Source of the DNA: JAHEFT01 sp963766195
Lineage (GTDB): Bacteria > Pseudomonadota > Gammaproteobacteria > Xanthomonadales > SZUA-36
Assembly (NCBI GenBank): GCA_963766195.1
Contig: CAVXYY010000004.1
Coordinates: 286,176-350,175 of the forward strand
Reading direction: 5' to 3'
Length of the DNA stretch: 64,000 nucleotides
In this document: piece by piece, positions 26,942 to 35,598 of the stretch
How the letters are laid out: each line of letters begins with the position of its first letter
Numbering within the stretch: position 1 is the stretch's first letter
The notes under the pieces: generated by a model
The model's database searches: none
What the model was told of the DNA's origin: nothing
The model's input: only the letters and a program-made list of their open reading frames with translations
Made by a program: the position numbers and the translations under genes

Positions 26942-27748
26942 GTGAACGCGGGGTTTTTCGAGGCAGCGAAGCAGTGCCTTTCGCTGTCTGACCCCGGGCA
27001 AAAATGCAAAGCCGTTTTCGCACTGGCGGAAGCGGTTAGCCAATCCGCACTCGCATGGGACTCCGATAGCCCGGTCGAACCGATCGGGTCACCCGGGCGT
27101 CCCCCACGCCCGGAACTCGTCGATGCTTCCCGGGTGCCCCGGCGGCGCCTGGGGAGTGCGGCCGGCAGGGCGGCGCTGGTTCATGCCATAGCCCATATCG
27201 AATTCAACGCGATCAACCTCGCGTTGGATGCGGCTTACCGCTTCAGAGACATGCCCCGGGAGTTTTACCGGGACTGGGTGTCCGTTGCTTTTGACGAGGC
27301 AAATCACTTCAGGCTGCTGGAAAGCAGGTTGGCTCAGCTCGACAGCGGTTATGGAGAATTTCCCGCCCATAACGGACTGTGGGAGATGGCCGAGAAAACC
27401 GCGGACAGCTGCCTGGTTCGCATGGCACTGGTGCCGCGCGTGCTGGAGGCGCGGGGTCTGGACGTGACGCCCGGGATGATCGAAAGGTTGAGAGCGGTCG
27501 GTGATCTTGAAACCATCGAAGCCCTGGATGTCATCCTGGCCGAGGAGGTCCGCCACGTCGCCATTGGCACCCACTGGTTCCGCTATTGCTGCGAGCGGGA
27601 AGGGCGTGAGCCGCTCGCTACCTTCCTGGGCCTGCTCAAAGAATACTACGGCGGATCGCTGAGGGGGCCGTTCAACCTGGAGGCCAGGTTCGAGGCTGGA
27701 TTTTCCCTGGCGGAAATGGAAGCTTTGACCGCTGGTCTTGATGCTTGA
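26942..27748 (+). CDS. DUF455 ferritin-like protein
   Basis: A 268-residue all-helical protein of the DUF455 family within the ferritin-like superfamily. Probable metal-ligand motifs are HIEFNAINLALDA, DEANHFRLLESRL and EEVRHVAIGTHWF, i.e. paired E and ExxH motifs for a di-iron or di-manganese site. It opens with GTG at 26942. It lies 31 bases after icd, in the same direction, and may be read through from it. A related plant/bacterial group is annotated as amine-modification or tRNA-hydroxylase-like, but the function here is open. Confidence 0.82.
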   Translation: MNAGFFEAAKQCLSLSDPGQKCKAVFALAEAVSQSALAWDSDSPVEPIGSPGRPPRPELVDASRVPRRRLGSAAGRAALVHAIAHIEFNAINLALDAAYRFRDMPREFYRDWVSVAFDEANHFRLLESRLAQLDSGYGEFPAHNGLWEMAEKTADSCLVRMALVPRVLEARGLDVTPGMIERLRAVGDLETIEALDVILAEEVRHVAIGTHWFRYCCEREGREPLATFLGLLKEYYGGSLRGPFNLEARFEAGFSLAEMEALTAGLDA

Positions 27749-27786
27749 GACACCTTGGTCAATCTACCGATTTGGCCGGTGATGGG

Positions 27787-27806
27787 GACGGGCATTGACG
27801 GGCATT
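27787..27806 (+). repeat. Tandem 10-bp duplication
   Basis: GACGGGCATT is repeated twice head to tail, 38 bases before dapB. It may be a chance slip or part of a regulator site; nothing else supports a function. Confidence 0.4.
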
Positions 27807-27843
27807 CAGTAAGGCGGAAACCGGCAACCCCGGGAGGGTTTTT

Positions 27844-28605
27844 ATGATTACAGTAGGAGTTTCCGGCGCCAACGGCACCATGGGCCGCCTTACCATCAAC
27901 GCTGTCGACGAGGCGAGTGACCTCACCATCGGGGGATTATATGCCCCGGGGAGAGAGGGGCAGGACATCCTCGGACACGCTGCCAGTGGAGATCCGGCGT
28001 CTCTTTCGGAATGCGATGTCGTTATTGAATTAACCAATCCCGATGCTGCCGAGGAAAATGTACCGTTATGGCGTGACAGCGGCGCCAACGTATTGATTGG
28101 AACTTCCGGTTACACGGGGGCCCGTATCGAAGCGCTGCGAACTCAGTGGTTGGGCCTGGAATCCCGCTGCCTCGTAATCCCCAATTTTGCCATCGGCGCA
28201 GTTTTGATGATGCGATTCGCTGAACTGGCGGCCCCGCATTTTGAGTCGGCAGAGATCGTCGAAATGCACCACCACGACAAACCCGACGCACCCTCCGGAA
28301 CTGCTTTGCACACCGCCGCCCGAATCGCGGCCGCACGCCAGCACAAGGTTCATGCCCGTGGCGTCGAGCTAGTCGAGGGGGCGCTCGGCGCGAATGTTGA
28401 AGGCGTCCCGGTGCATTCATTGAGAACGCATGGTTCCCAGGCTCACCAGGAAGTCGTGTTCGGCACACTGGGTCAGTATTTGACACTGCGCCACGACACC
28501 ACGAATTACGCGTGTTTCGCCCCGGGCATCATCCTGGCCCTGCGCTCGATGGAATCACTGGAGCCGGGAGTAACGGTCGGTTTGGAGCACTTACTTGGCG
28601 TTTAG
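27844..28605 (+). CDS. dapB: 4-hydroxy-tetrahydrodipicolinate reductase
   Basis: Catalyses the NAD(P)H reduction step of the diaminopimelate/lysine pathway. The 253-residue protein shows the Rossmann start VGVSGANGTMGRL, the family signature EMHHHDKPDAPSGTA with the catalytic His and Lys, and the C-terminal FGTLGQYLTLRHD. A GGGAGGG Shine-Dalgarno precedes the ATG by six bases. Complete. The neighbours are unrelated, so it is probably a single transcription unit. Confidence 0.95.
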   Translation: MITVGVSGANGTMGRLTINAVDEASDLTIGGLYAPGREGQDILGHAASGDPASLSECDVVIELTNPDAAEENVPLWRDSGANVLIGTSGYTGARIEALRTQWLGLESRCLVIPNFAIGAVLMMRFAELAAPHFESAEIVEMHHHDKPDAPSGTALHTAARIAAARQHKVHARGVELVEGALGANVEGVPVHSLRTHGSQAHQEVVFGTLGQYLTLRHDTTNYACFAPGIILALRSMESLEPGVTVGLEHLLGV

Positions 28606-28754
28606 ATTGATTTTCCACCGTTGATTTTTTTCTAAATACCAGCCAGTTACCAGTCAGCAGTCTTCATGACCTTCGTTAGCTATCCGGAATTCATGTTTAA
28701 TGAGTGAACTTGTTGTTTATGCAAGTCGTTGAGTGTAAACAGGCTTTGATTCAG

Positions 28755-29095
28755 GGAACCTCTGATCAATTGTGCGCGGGCGCGACGGAGTCTTTGCGGG
28801 ATGCTCCGGTGCGCTTTTGGTGAGCGTGATTGGGTGATTCCCAATGAGCGAATCAAAACGGGGCGGAGCACGTGCGACGGCTTCACGGCCGTACTCCTTG
28901 CCTTGCAGGCAAGCCGTGTGGCCGCTCGGGCCTGCACTCCCAAAGGCCCGTCCCGTTCGGGTTTCGCCGCAAAAGCCGCATCTCGCACACAGCCCGCCTC
29001 GGCCATAGCGATGGCTATGGCTGCTCGGCCCGCTGCGCACAATCTGCGGCTTTTGCGGCAGAAACGCGCTCCGTGCATAATTGATCAGAGGTTCC
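28755..29095. mobile_element. MITE-like hairpin-rich element with 17-bp terminal inverted repeats
   Basis: A 341-base non-coding segment. Its ends are perfect 17-base inverted repeats (GGAACCTCTGATCAATT at 28755 and its complement ending at 29095), with partial matching for about ten more bases. The flanking tetranucleotides are TCAG and TTAG, close to a four-base target duplication. Inside are several hairpins: ATTGGG/CCCAAT near 28830, CTTGCC/GGCAAG, CGGGCCT/AGGCCCG, and a large nested one from CCGCAAAAGCCGCA (28967-28980) to its exact complement (29045-29058) capped by GCCATAGC/GCTATGGC. No transposase is encoded. It occupies most of the 537-base gap between dapB and the TAXI gene; the remaining 149 bases before it are AT-richer with nothing recognisable. 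Confidence 0.75.
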
Positions 29096-29142
29096 TTAGT
29101 CTGGGCCATTCCGAAAACCAGCAGATACAGCCAGGTGCAATC

Positions 29143-30126
29143 ATGTTGACAGGTCAGTACAGAATGAAACGATTTTGGGTGATAGCCCTGGTGGTCACTC
29201 TGGCAGTGGCTGCACCGGTGTTTGCGCAGGAACAGCTTTCCATTGCTACCGCCGGTACCGGGGGAGTCTATTATCCACTCGGAGGTGGTCTGGCCGAGGT
29301 CATCAAGCAACACGTTAGCGGTTATGCTGCAACCGCCGAAGTGACGGGCGGTTCGGTCGAGAATATGGGGTTGATCGCCACGGGTGATGCGGACCTTGCC
29401 ATTGCGCTCGGAGATACCGTGGCCCATGCCCGAGCCGGTACGGGGCGGTTTGCGAATCAGCGTCTTCCAATGATCAGTGGATTGTCCTCGCTGTATATGA
29501 ACATGGTGCAGATCGTAACCCTTGCTGACAGTGGTATCACCACTTTGTCCGGTCTCAGGGGTAAGCGTGTATCAGTTGGTGCGCCGGGTTCCGGCACCGA
29601 GATCAATGCGCAAGCGATCCTGGCTGCCAACGGCATGAGCTACGATGATATCGATGAACAGCGTCTGAACTTTAATGAAACCGCCGACGCACTGGCCAAT
29701 GGTGACATAGATGTCGGTTTCTGGAGCGTGGCAGCACCGACCTCGGCCATCCTGAACCTTGCCACCACGCAATCGATACGTATGATCGGCTTGAGTGACG
29801 ACGAGATCGCCGCGACCCGCGCGGCTGATCCGATTTTTGCCCGGGCAAGACTGCCAGGTGGCATCTATACCGGGGTTGATCAGAGCGTGGCCGTGCTGGG
29901 AATCCCAAATGTGTTGGTAGTCTCGACTGAAATGCCGGACGATCTTGCATATGCCATCACCAGAGCCATGTACGAGCACCTGGACGAGTTGAGCGCCATC
30001 CATCCGGCCGCCCACCAGATCACGGTCGAATTTACACTGGACAGTATGCCGGTCCCGCTTCATCCCGGGGCAGTTCGTTATTTCAGCGAAATCGGCGAAG
30101 TTGTTCCTGACCGTCTGCTTCCTTAG
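29143..30126 (+). CDS. TRAP transporter solute-binding protein, TAXI family
   Basis: The periplasmic receptor of a tripartite ATP-independent periplasmic (TRAP) transporter of the TAXI class. A signal peptide is clear (MKRFWVIALVVTLAVAAPVF, ending AQ). The mature protein starts QLSIATAGTGGVYYPLGGGL, the TAXI hallmark, followed by VSVGAPGSGTEINAQ. The ATG at 29143 has an AGGTG sequence six bases upstream; ATG at 29164 is the alternative. The reading frame happens to stay open back into the hairpin-rich element, but no start there is credible. Partner permease follows. TAXI systems commonly carry glutamate or other small carboxylates, but the ligand here is unknown. Confidence 0.92.
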   Translation: MLTGQYRMKRFWVIALVVTLAVAAPVFAQEQLSIATAGTGGVYYPLGGGLAEVIKQHVSGYAATAEVTGGSVENMGLIATGDADLAIALGDTVAHARAGTGRFANQRLPMISGLSSLYMNMVQIVTLADSGITTLSGLRGKRVSVGAPGSGTEINAQAILAANGMSYDDIDEQRLNFNETADALANGDIDVGFWSVAAPTSAILNLATTQSIRMIGLSDDEIAATRAADPIFARARLPGGIYTGVDQSVAVLGIPNVLVVSTEMPDDLAYAITRAMYEHLDELSAIHPAAHQITVEFTLDSMPVPLHPGAVRYFSEIGEVVPDRLLP

Positions 30127-30132
30127 CACCAG

Positions 30133-30158
30133 GCACCCATCTACCCGTGCATGGGTGC
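30133..30158 (+). other. Intercistronic hairpin in TRAP operon
   Basis: GCACCCAT and ATGGGTGC form a perfect eight-base-pair stem around a ten-base loop, in the 59 bases between the binding-protein and permease genes. There is no T-tract, so it is more likely to protect the upstream mRNA or dampen downstream expression than to terminate fully. Confidence 0.5.
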
Positions 30159-30185
30159 TGACAATGATGGCTTGAAGACAGCGTA

Positions 30186-32153
30186 ATGGTGACTGATATT
30201 CATACCATTTCCGGCGACACGAACCAACCTCGCTATGTCCTGCGAGCCATCACCCTGACGGGCATTGCACTGTCGCTGTTCCAGTTGTATGCCGCCGGCG
30301 TACAGCCCCTGGGTCTTTTTTATCAACGCCCCATCCATCTTGGCTTCGTACTTGTCCTGTGTTTCCTGGTATACCCCTTGACCGGTAGAAGTCGACCGCG
30401 ACACTGGTCAGGCTGGCTCATTGACGGACCTCTCGTTATTTGTGCGGTATTGGTCGGATGCTGGTTGCCATTCAATATCGACACGATTGCCAACTCGATA
30501 TTTCCACGCCAGGTTGACGTCATCGTCGGTGTTGTGACGACCATAGTCGTGCTCGAAGCGGCACGCCGGGCGGTTGGCCTGGGCATGACCGCTATCGGTG
30601 TGCTTTTCCTGGTCTATGCTTTCGCAGGTACGCGGGGCGAACTGCCATGGCTGGCGGACTGGCTGCCCGGGGTATTGAACCACCGGGGTTATTCACTGGA
30701 ACGCCTGACAAGCCAGTTGACATTGGGGGCCGAGGGAATTTTTGGTATTCCGCTTGGTGTGGCCGCCACCTTCGTATTCATATTTGTCCTGTTCGGTGCC
30801 TTTCTCGAAGTCACCGGCGCGGGTCAGTTTTTTATTGCGCTTGCGTATGCCATGACCGGACGTCAGCGGGGCGGCCCGGCCAAGGCAGCGGTCCTGGCTT
30901 CGGCTGGTATGGGTTCAATATCGGGGTCCGCCATCGCCAACGTGGTGACGACCGGGGCCTTTACTATCCCGCTGATGAAGCGGCTCGGCTATAGCCCTGC
31001 GCAGGCCGGAGGCATTGAGGCCGCGGCCTCCACCGGGGGGCAGATCATGCCTCCGCTGATGGGCGCAGGAGCTTTTTTAATGAGCGAATTCACCCAGGTG
31101 CCCTATGTTCACATCGTGCTGATTTCAATTTTCCCAGCATTTCTTTACTTCGGGGCGGTATTTCTGCTGGTACATATTACCGCCGTAAAACAGGGGTTGC
31201 AGCGGCCTTCGGATGAAGAATTACCCGGGGTCCGTGGCGTCCTGTCCAAAGGCTGGCATTTTCTGCTGCCCATCATCCTTTTGATCTGGCTGCTGGTTGC
31301 GGGTTTTTCACCGATGCGCGTGGGCTTTTACGCTATCGTCTCGATCTGCGTCGTGGCCGGAATTCACGCACTATGGCAATTCTATACTGGCAAACCGGAT
31401 CTCGCCGGCTTTAAGACACTGTGCCGGCGCGGCTTGCAGTTGACAGTGAAGGCGCTTGAATTGGGTGCACGAAATGCCGTGGCCGTATCCCTGGCCTGTG
31501 CGGTGGCCGGGATTATCGTCGGTGTCGTCGGCTTGACCGGCCTGGGTCTGCAATTTTCAGCCATGATGCTGACTTTCTCAGGTGGCAACCTGGTGCTTGC
31601 GCTACTGGTGGTAGCATTCGCCAGCCTGGTTCTCGGAATGGGGTTGCCGGTTACGGCGGCTTACATCGTGCTGATTATCCTGGTGGGGCCGGCCCTGACC
31701 AACGAATTCGGAATCCCACTGTTGGTCGCCCATCTCGTGGTGTTCTGGTACTCGCAGGATTCAAATGTCACGCCGCCGGTGGCGCTGGCCGGTTTCGCGG
31801 GCGCGGCCATCGCTGGCTCAAAACCCCTCGAAACCAGCATGCAGGCCTGGAAATTTGCCAAGGGTCTCTACCTGATTCCGCTCTTCATGGTGTTTAACGA
31901 CGCCATCATCCTCGGGGGGCCATTACCACTGGTGTTGTGGGACGGCCTGATCGCCATCGCAGCCCTGGTCGCATTCGCGGCATTGCTGGAAGGTTTTCTG
32001 TGGGCACCAATACCCGTCTGGCAACGCCTGGCGCTGCTGCCAGGCATTGTGGCGGTCTACTGGCCCAACCTGGCGATTGAAGCGACAGGGTTCATACTGA
32101 TCCTCGGGTTGTTATGGCTGAACCGGCGAAAGGCGAAATGGGGACGGGGCTAA
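30186..32153 (+). CDS. TRAP transporter permease, fused 4TM/12TM type
   Basis: The integral membrane component of the TAXI-TRAP transporter, with the small (DctQ-like) and large (DctM-like) subunits fused in 655 residues. The first about 110 residues carry four helices; the rest has about 12, including GSISGSAIANVVTTGAFTIP and GGQIMPPLMGAGAFLMSEF, both typical of the DctM domain. It is intact and lies 59 bases after the receptor gene. Transport is expected to be driven by a sodium or proton gradient. Confidence 0.93.
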   Translation: MVTDIHTISGDTNQPRYVLRAITLTGIALSLFQLYAAGVQPLGLFYQRPIHLGFVLVLCFLVYPLTGRSRPRHWSGWLIDGPLVICAVLVGCWLPFNIDTIANSIFPRQVDVIVGVVTTIVVLEAARRAVGLGMTAIGVLFLVYAFAGTRGELPWLADWLPGVLNHRGYSLERLTSQLTLGAEGIFGIPLGVAATFVFIFVLFGAFLEVTGAGQFFIALAYAMTGRQRGGPAKAAVLASAGMGSISGSAIANVVTTGAFTIPLMKRLGYSPAQAGGIEAAASTGGQIMPPLMGAGAFLMSEFTQVPYVHIVLISIFPAFLYFGAVFLLVHITAVKQGLQRPSDEELPGVRGVLSKGWHFLLPIILLIWLLVAGFSPMRVGFYAIVSICVVAGIHALWQFYTGKPDLAGFKTLCRRGLQLTVKALELGARNAVAVSLACAVAGIIVGVVGLTGLGLQFSAMMLTFSGGNLVLALLVVAFASLVLGMGLPVTAAYIVLIILVGPALTNEFGIPLLVAHLVVFWYSQDSNVTPPVALAGFAGAAIAGSKPLETSMQAWKFAKGLYLIPLFMVFNDAIILGGPLPLVLWDGLIAIAALVAFAALLEGFLWAPIPVWQRLALLPGIVAVYWPNLAIEATGFILILGLLWLNRRKAKWGRG

Positions 32154-32275
32154 GGATGTTGTGAACGGAGTGGTAGATACCGTTCACCGTGCGATCCACA
32201 GCCGTCTTTGTCGACGGAGAAAACCCCTGAGTATGCGTAAGCATTTGTTGCGGTGTCATTGAGGTCTTGTTGCCA

Positions 32276-34009
32276 CTACTGCGACGAACGACCCTCCAGC
32301 ACCTCGACGAGAACCTCACCACGGGTCCCGGAGGGCGGCTTGGTGCCGGCAACGGCGGAGAGGGTTGGAGCCACGTCGATGGTGTGGATTTCCCGATAGA
32401 CTTTTTGCGGCTCGATTCCGGCGCCGGCGAAGATGACCGGCACGAAGGTGTCGTAGCGCCAGGGCGATCCGTGAGTCGCCGCGACCGTGAGGCCGTCAAA
32501 GTCGTTGATGAACCAGTGCGGCCGGAAGACGACATAGATGTCGCCGGAGCGCCGCGGATTGTAGTTGTTCAGGACCGAGCGCATCAGCGGGGTGTCGGGA
32601 AACTCGCCATGCGCCATCGCCGTGCTGGAGACCGCCAGGGCAACGCCTTCGAACTTGACCAGCTCGGCGGCGACCGCTTCCTCGACTTCTCCAAGCGATA
32701 GCCCCTTCTCGGCGATGAGTTCATGATTCAGGTAGAGGTAAGGGTGGGCGTATTGCCGGATCAGCTCTTCACCGATGCCGAAGCGCTGCTTGAGGGCGGC
32801 GAAGCCCGCCTCCTTTTCCCAGGAGTCGGGGTCCACGTAGTTGGCCTCGAACCCATATTGCTGCAAGTCTCCAGGCGCTTCGGGGCCGCCATGGTCGGCG
32901 GACAGCACCACCAGCGTGTTGTCCAGCCCGACTTTCTCGTCGACATACGCGAGCAACGCCGCGAGCGTAAGGTCGAGCCGCAGCAGGTTGTCCTCGGCCT
33001 CCAGGCTCGAGGGTCCGAAGAGATGACCGACGTAATCCGTGGAGGAGAAACTGACGGACAGGAAGTCGGTGACCGGGTCAGTCCCGAGGGCTTCGTTCTC
33101 GATCAGCGCCCTGGCAAATTCCAGGGTCAGCTCGTCGCCAGCCGGGCTCACCGTCAGAAAAGTGGTGAAGCCCCTGCCGTCTGCCGGTCCGAAAGCGTGC
33201 GGGAACGTCCGGCCGAAGGGTGGCAGGTTCAGCTCCCAGGCCTGGTCATCGCGGTTACCGAACAGATAACCCGAACGGTCCTGGAGCAGTTCCCAGGACG
33301 TGTCGGCAAAGCGCAGGGTCGGGTCAGCCTTGTTGAAGGCAGTTACCCACGCGGGATATTTGTCGTAATAGAAACGGCTGGTGACGAATTCGCCGGCGCT
33401 CTTCGAGAACCAGAAAGCCTTTCCGGCGTGCCCCGCAAACGAGACCGCGCCGCGATCCTTGATCGAGACGCCAAAGACCTTGGCTATTCCCGCGGTGTAG
33501 ATCGAGAGCTCGTCGCCAAAAGTCGAAACCAGTATCGCCGCGGGTGACCGGCCGTCGGTGCCGGCCACCTTCTGGGTGGGGTCGATCTCCGTGCTCGCAT
33601 CGACGTCCGCGCCCTCGGTCAGCAACCCGTAGCGAGCATCCTCAATGTTATAGGTCAGGGATCCGGTTCCGCGGTCGAACCAGATGTTGCCGATCATCCC
33701 GTGTACCGAGGGGTGGGCGCCGGTCGCGAGGGTGGCGTGGCCGACGATGGTCTCGGTGTTGGCATGCGCGTGGTGGGCATTGCCGTAGACGATTCCCTCT
33801 TCGAGGAAATAGCGGAATCCGCCTTCACCCATGCGATCGAGAAACCGCGCCGGCAAGTCGCCCCGCAACTGGTCGACCGTGATCTGGAGAATCAACCGCG
33901 GCTTTTCCGTTTCCGCCAATGCGGTGTTCTGGAACAGGAAGAAGATGCTGGCGATAGCCCAGAGGCATGCCGTTGGAATTGTCAGTTGGATCTGAGCGGT
34001 TCGTTTCAT
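32276..34009 (-). CDS. Alkaline phosphatase superfamily protein, PafA/phosphodiesterase-like
   Basis: An exported 577-residue metallo-phosphatase. A signal peptide is present (ending near NTALAE). The metal and catalytic elements of the superfamily are visible: TVDQLRGD for the first aspartate, the nucleophile threonine about residue 87 in HANTETIVGHATLATG, SFSSTDYVGHLFG, and LSADHGGPEAP, then AATHGSPWRYD. This is the PafA-like (type I phosphodiesterase) branch rather than PhoA. The gene appears richer in GAG/GTC/CTC codons than its neighbours, which may mean recent acquisition; this was judged by eye. It stands alone between the TRAP permease (convergent) and lpxH. Confidence 0.88.
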   Translation of the reverse strand: MKRTAQIQLTIPTACLWAIASIFFLFQNTALAETEKPRLILQITVDQLRGDLPARFLDRMGEGGFRYFLEEGIVYGNAHHAHANTETIVGHATLATGAHPSVHGMIGNIWFDRGTGSLTYNIEDARYGLLTEGADVDASTEIDPTQKVAGTDGRSPAAILVSTFGDELSIYTAGIAKVFGVSIKDRGAVSFAGHAGKAFWFSKSAGEFVTSRFYYDKYPAWVTAFNKADPTLRFADTSWELLQDRSGYLFGNRDDQAWELNLPPFGRTFPHAFGPADGRGFTTFLTVSPAGDELTLEFARALIENEALGTDPVTDFLSVSFSSTDYVGHLFGPSSLEAEDNLLRLDLTLAALLAYVDEKVGLDNTLVVLSADHGGPEAPGDLQQYGFEANYVDPDSWEKEAGFAALKQRFGIGEELIRQYAHPYLYLNHELIAEKGLSLGEVEEAVAAELVKFEGVALAVSSTAMAHGEFPDTPLMRSVLNNYNPRRSGDIYVVFRPHWFINDFDGLTVAATHGSPWRYDTFVPVIFAGAGIEPQKVYREIHTIDVAPTLSAVAGTKPPSGTRGEVLVEVLEGRSSQ

Positions 34010-34037
34010 GAGATTTGGTTCTTTCGGCTAATTCAGG

Positions 34038-34757
34038 CTAAAGCGGTATCGCCACAGCCCCGCTGGTGGATACTTCCAGGTAACTGCCTGCATCGTACCA
34101 GTCCGCCAGCACAATTCGCTCGGCGCTCACGCCGCCCAGATCAACCGTATGGTGCGCCGGCCGGTGAGTGTGGCCGTGAATCATCCTCGAAACCTTATGC
34201 GCCCTGAACGCGTCTGAAACCGCGCCAGGGTTAACATCCATGATCTCCATGGATGCAGAACCCGTATGGCTGAGACTGGCGGTGCGGGCTTCCTGCGCCA
34301 GTTTGAGGCGCTCTGGAACAGGTAACCCGAGGACCGCGGCCTGCCAGTCAGGATCACGCGCCTGGCGTCTGAAAGCCTGGTAATCCAGGTCATCGGTGCA
34401 CAGCGTGTCGCCGTGAAGCAGCAGGGTAGGGGCGCCGTAAAGGTCAATAACGCAGGTCTCCGGCAAAAGGTCCAGCCCTGCGCTTGACGCATAATTTTCG
34501 CCCAGGAGAAAATCCCGGTTGCCGTGCATGAAATGGCAGGACACGCCGTGGTGATGCAGCGCCGCCGTGGCTTCGGCCACCCGCCGGGACGTCGTTGTCA
34601 ACGCATCATCTCCGATCCAGAACTCAAACAGGTCGCCCAGGATATATAAGGCTTCAGCCGTACGTGCCGGCCCGCTCAGGAAGGCCAGCAGCCATGCGGT
34701 CCTTTCGGGTGCACTGTCTTCCAGGTGGAGATCGGAGATGAAGAGCGTCGTTTGCAT
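34038..34757 (-). CDS. lpxH: UDP-2,3-diacylglucosamine diphosphatase
   Basis: The membrane-peripheral enzyme that hydrolyses UDP-2,3-diacylglucosamine to lipid X in lipid A synthesis. The 239-residue calcineurin-like phosphoesterase has FISDLHLED, GDLFEFWIGDD, MHGNRDFLLG, HGDTLCTDD and GHTHRP, all metal-site motifs. The ATG at 34757 shares bases with the TGA of the upstream cyclophilin gene (TGATG), so translation is probably coupled, the same arrangement as ppiB-lpxH in many gammaproteobacteria. Its presence shows an outer membrane with lipid A. Confidence 0.94.
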   Translation of the reverse strand: MQTTLFISDLHLEDSAPERTAWLLAFLSGPARTAEALYILGDLFEFWIGDDALTTTSRRVAEATAALHHHGVSCHFMHGNRDFLLGENYASSAGLDLLPETCVIDLYGAPTLLLHGDTLCTDDLDYQAFRRQARDPDWQAAVLGLPVPERLKLAQEARTASLSHTGSASMEIMDVNPGAVSDAFRAHKVSRMIHGHTHRPAHHTVDLGGVSAERIVLADWYDAGSYLEVSTSGAVAIPL

Positions 34758-35353
34758 CAACCGTCGATGATTTCGATGCTGTCGATAGTGACAGGCTCCA
34801 CCGGGACATCCGCATACTGCCCAACGGTTTCGGTCGAAACCACGCGGATTTTATCCACCACGTCCATCCCGGAAATCACGCGGCCAAAGACGGCGTAACC
34901 CCAGGAGCGGGAGTTGTCTTCGCCGGTGAAGTCCAGGTTGGTATTGTTGCCGACGTTGATGAAAAATTGCGCGGTGGCCGAGTGCGGATCGTTGGTGCGG
35001 GCCATGGAAATGGTCCCTCTCTCATTGGAGAGGCCGTTCGAAGCTTCGTTACGGATGGGTTCGCCGGTGGCCTTCTTTTGCAGATCCGGAGTAAAGCCTC
35101 CTCCCTGGATCATGAAATTGCCGATCACCCGGTGGAAAATTGTACCGTCATAGAATCCGCTTTTTGCGTAGTTGATGAAATTCTCGACGGTTATGGGCGC
35201 TTGTTCCGCATTAAGTTCCAGCTGGATATCTCCCATGCTGGTGTGCATGACGGCTTGCGGATTCCCCTGGGCGGCCAGGCCCTGGGAAAAGGTCGTGAAG
35301 GCTGTGAGGGTGATCGCGGCCAGCAGGGCAAATGTTCCTTGTTGTCTACGCAT
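34757..35353 (-). CDS. Exported cyclophilin-type peptidyl-prolyl isomerase
   Basis: Catalyses cis-trans isomerisation of prolyl bonds during folding. The ATG at 35353 gives a signal peptide (MRRQQGTFALLAAITLTAFT to LAAQ) and a 164-residue mature cyclophilin domain. Motifs are YDGTIFHRVIGNFMIQGGGF, with the catalytic Arg, and ARTNDPHSATAQFFINV. The domain resembles PpiA/PpiB. An upstream in-frame ATG (35410) would add 19 residues and spoil the signal. The stop overlaps the lpxH start. The divergent space to gyrA is 245 bases. Confidence 0.93.
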   Translation of the reverse strand: MRRQQGTFALLAAITLTAFTTFSQGLAAQGNPQAVMHTSMGDIQLELNAEQAPITVENFINYAKSGFYDGTIFHRVIGNFMIQGGGFTPDLQKKATGEPIRNEASNGLSNERGTISMARTNDPHSATAQFFINVGNNTNLDFTGEDNSRSWGYAVFGRVISGMDVVDKIRVVSTETVGQYADVPVEPVTIDSIEIIDG

Positions 35354-35480
35354 GTTAGTGGGTCTCTCTATACGGTGGGGGTTAAAAAAGAAATGATACT
35401 GGTGTGGCAAAGACTGGGCCAGTACTTTAAACGACAGCCAGAATATCCGGGTTCTTCAGGGCCGTTGATCTGCCGTTTTA

Positions 35481-35489
35481 TGGTATAAT
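35481..35489 (+). promoter_or_regulatory. Extended -10 promoter of gyrA
   Basis: TGGTATAAT is a consensus extended -10 element (TGn plus TATAAT), about 110 bases before the gyrA ATG. The leader between them contains a partial duplication of CAGCTTCGT. gyrA promoters in other bacteria often sense supercoiling through the -10 region; that is not shown here. Confidence 0.6.
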
Positions 35490-35598
35490 TTTCAGCTTCG
35501 TACGGACGTTTATCAGCTTCGTCAGCGTACTGAAAACCGCTTAATTAAAATCACAATAAAACAATTACATAGAAGATTTTTCGGAGAATAATTCTAGT

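Noticed and set aside
28801..29142. Long open frame from the hairpin-rich element into the TAXI receptor gene
   Set aside because: The translation before 29143 is low-complexity and unlike the family; the signal peptide begins only at the accepted start. The open frame is accidental.
32161..32187. GTGAACGG/CCGTTCAC hairpin after the TRAP permease as a terminator
   Set aside because: It is an 8-bp stem, but no T-tract follows, so a rho-independent terminator cannot be supported.
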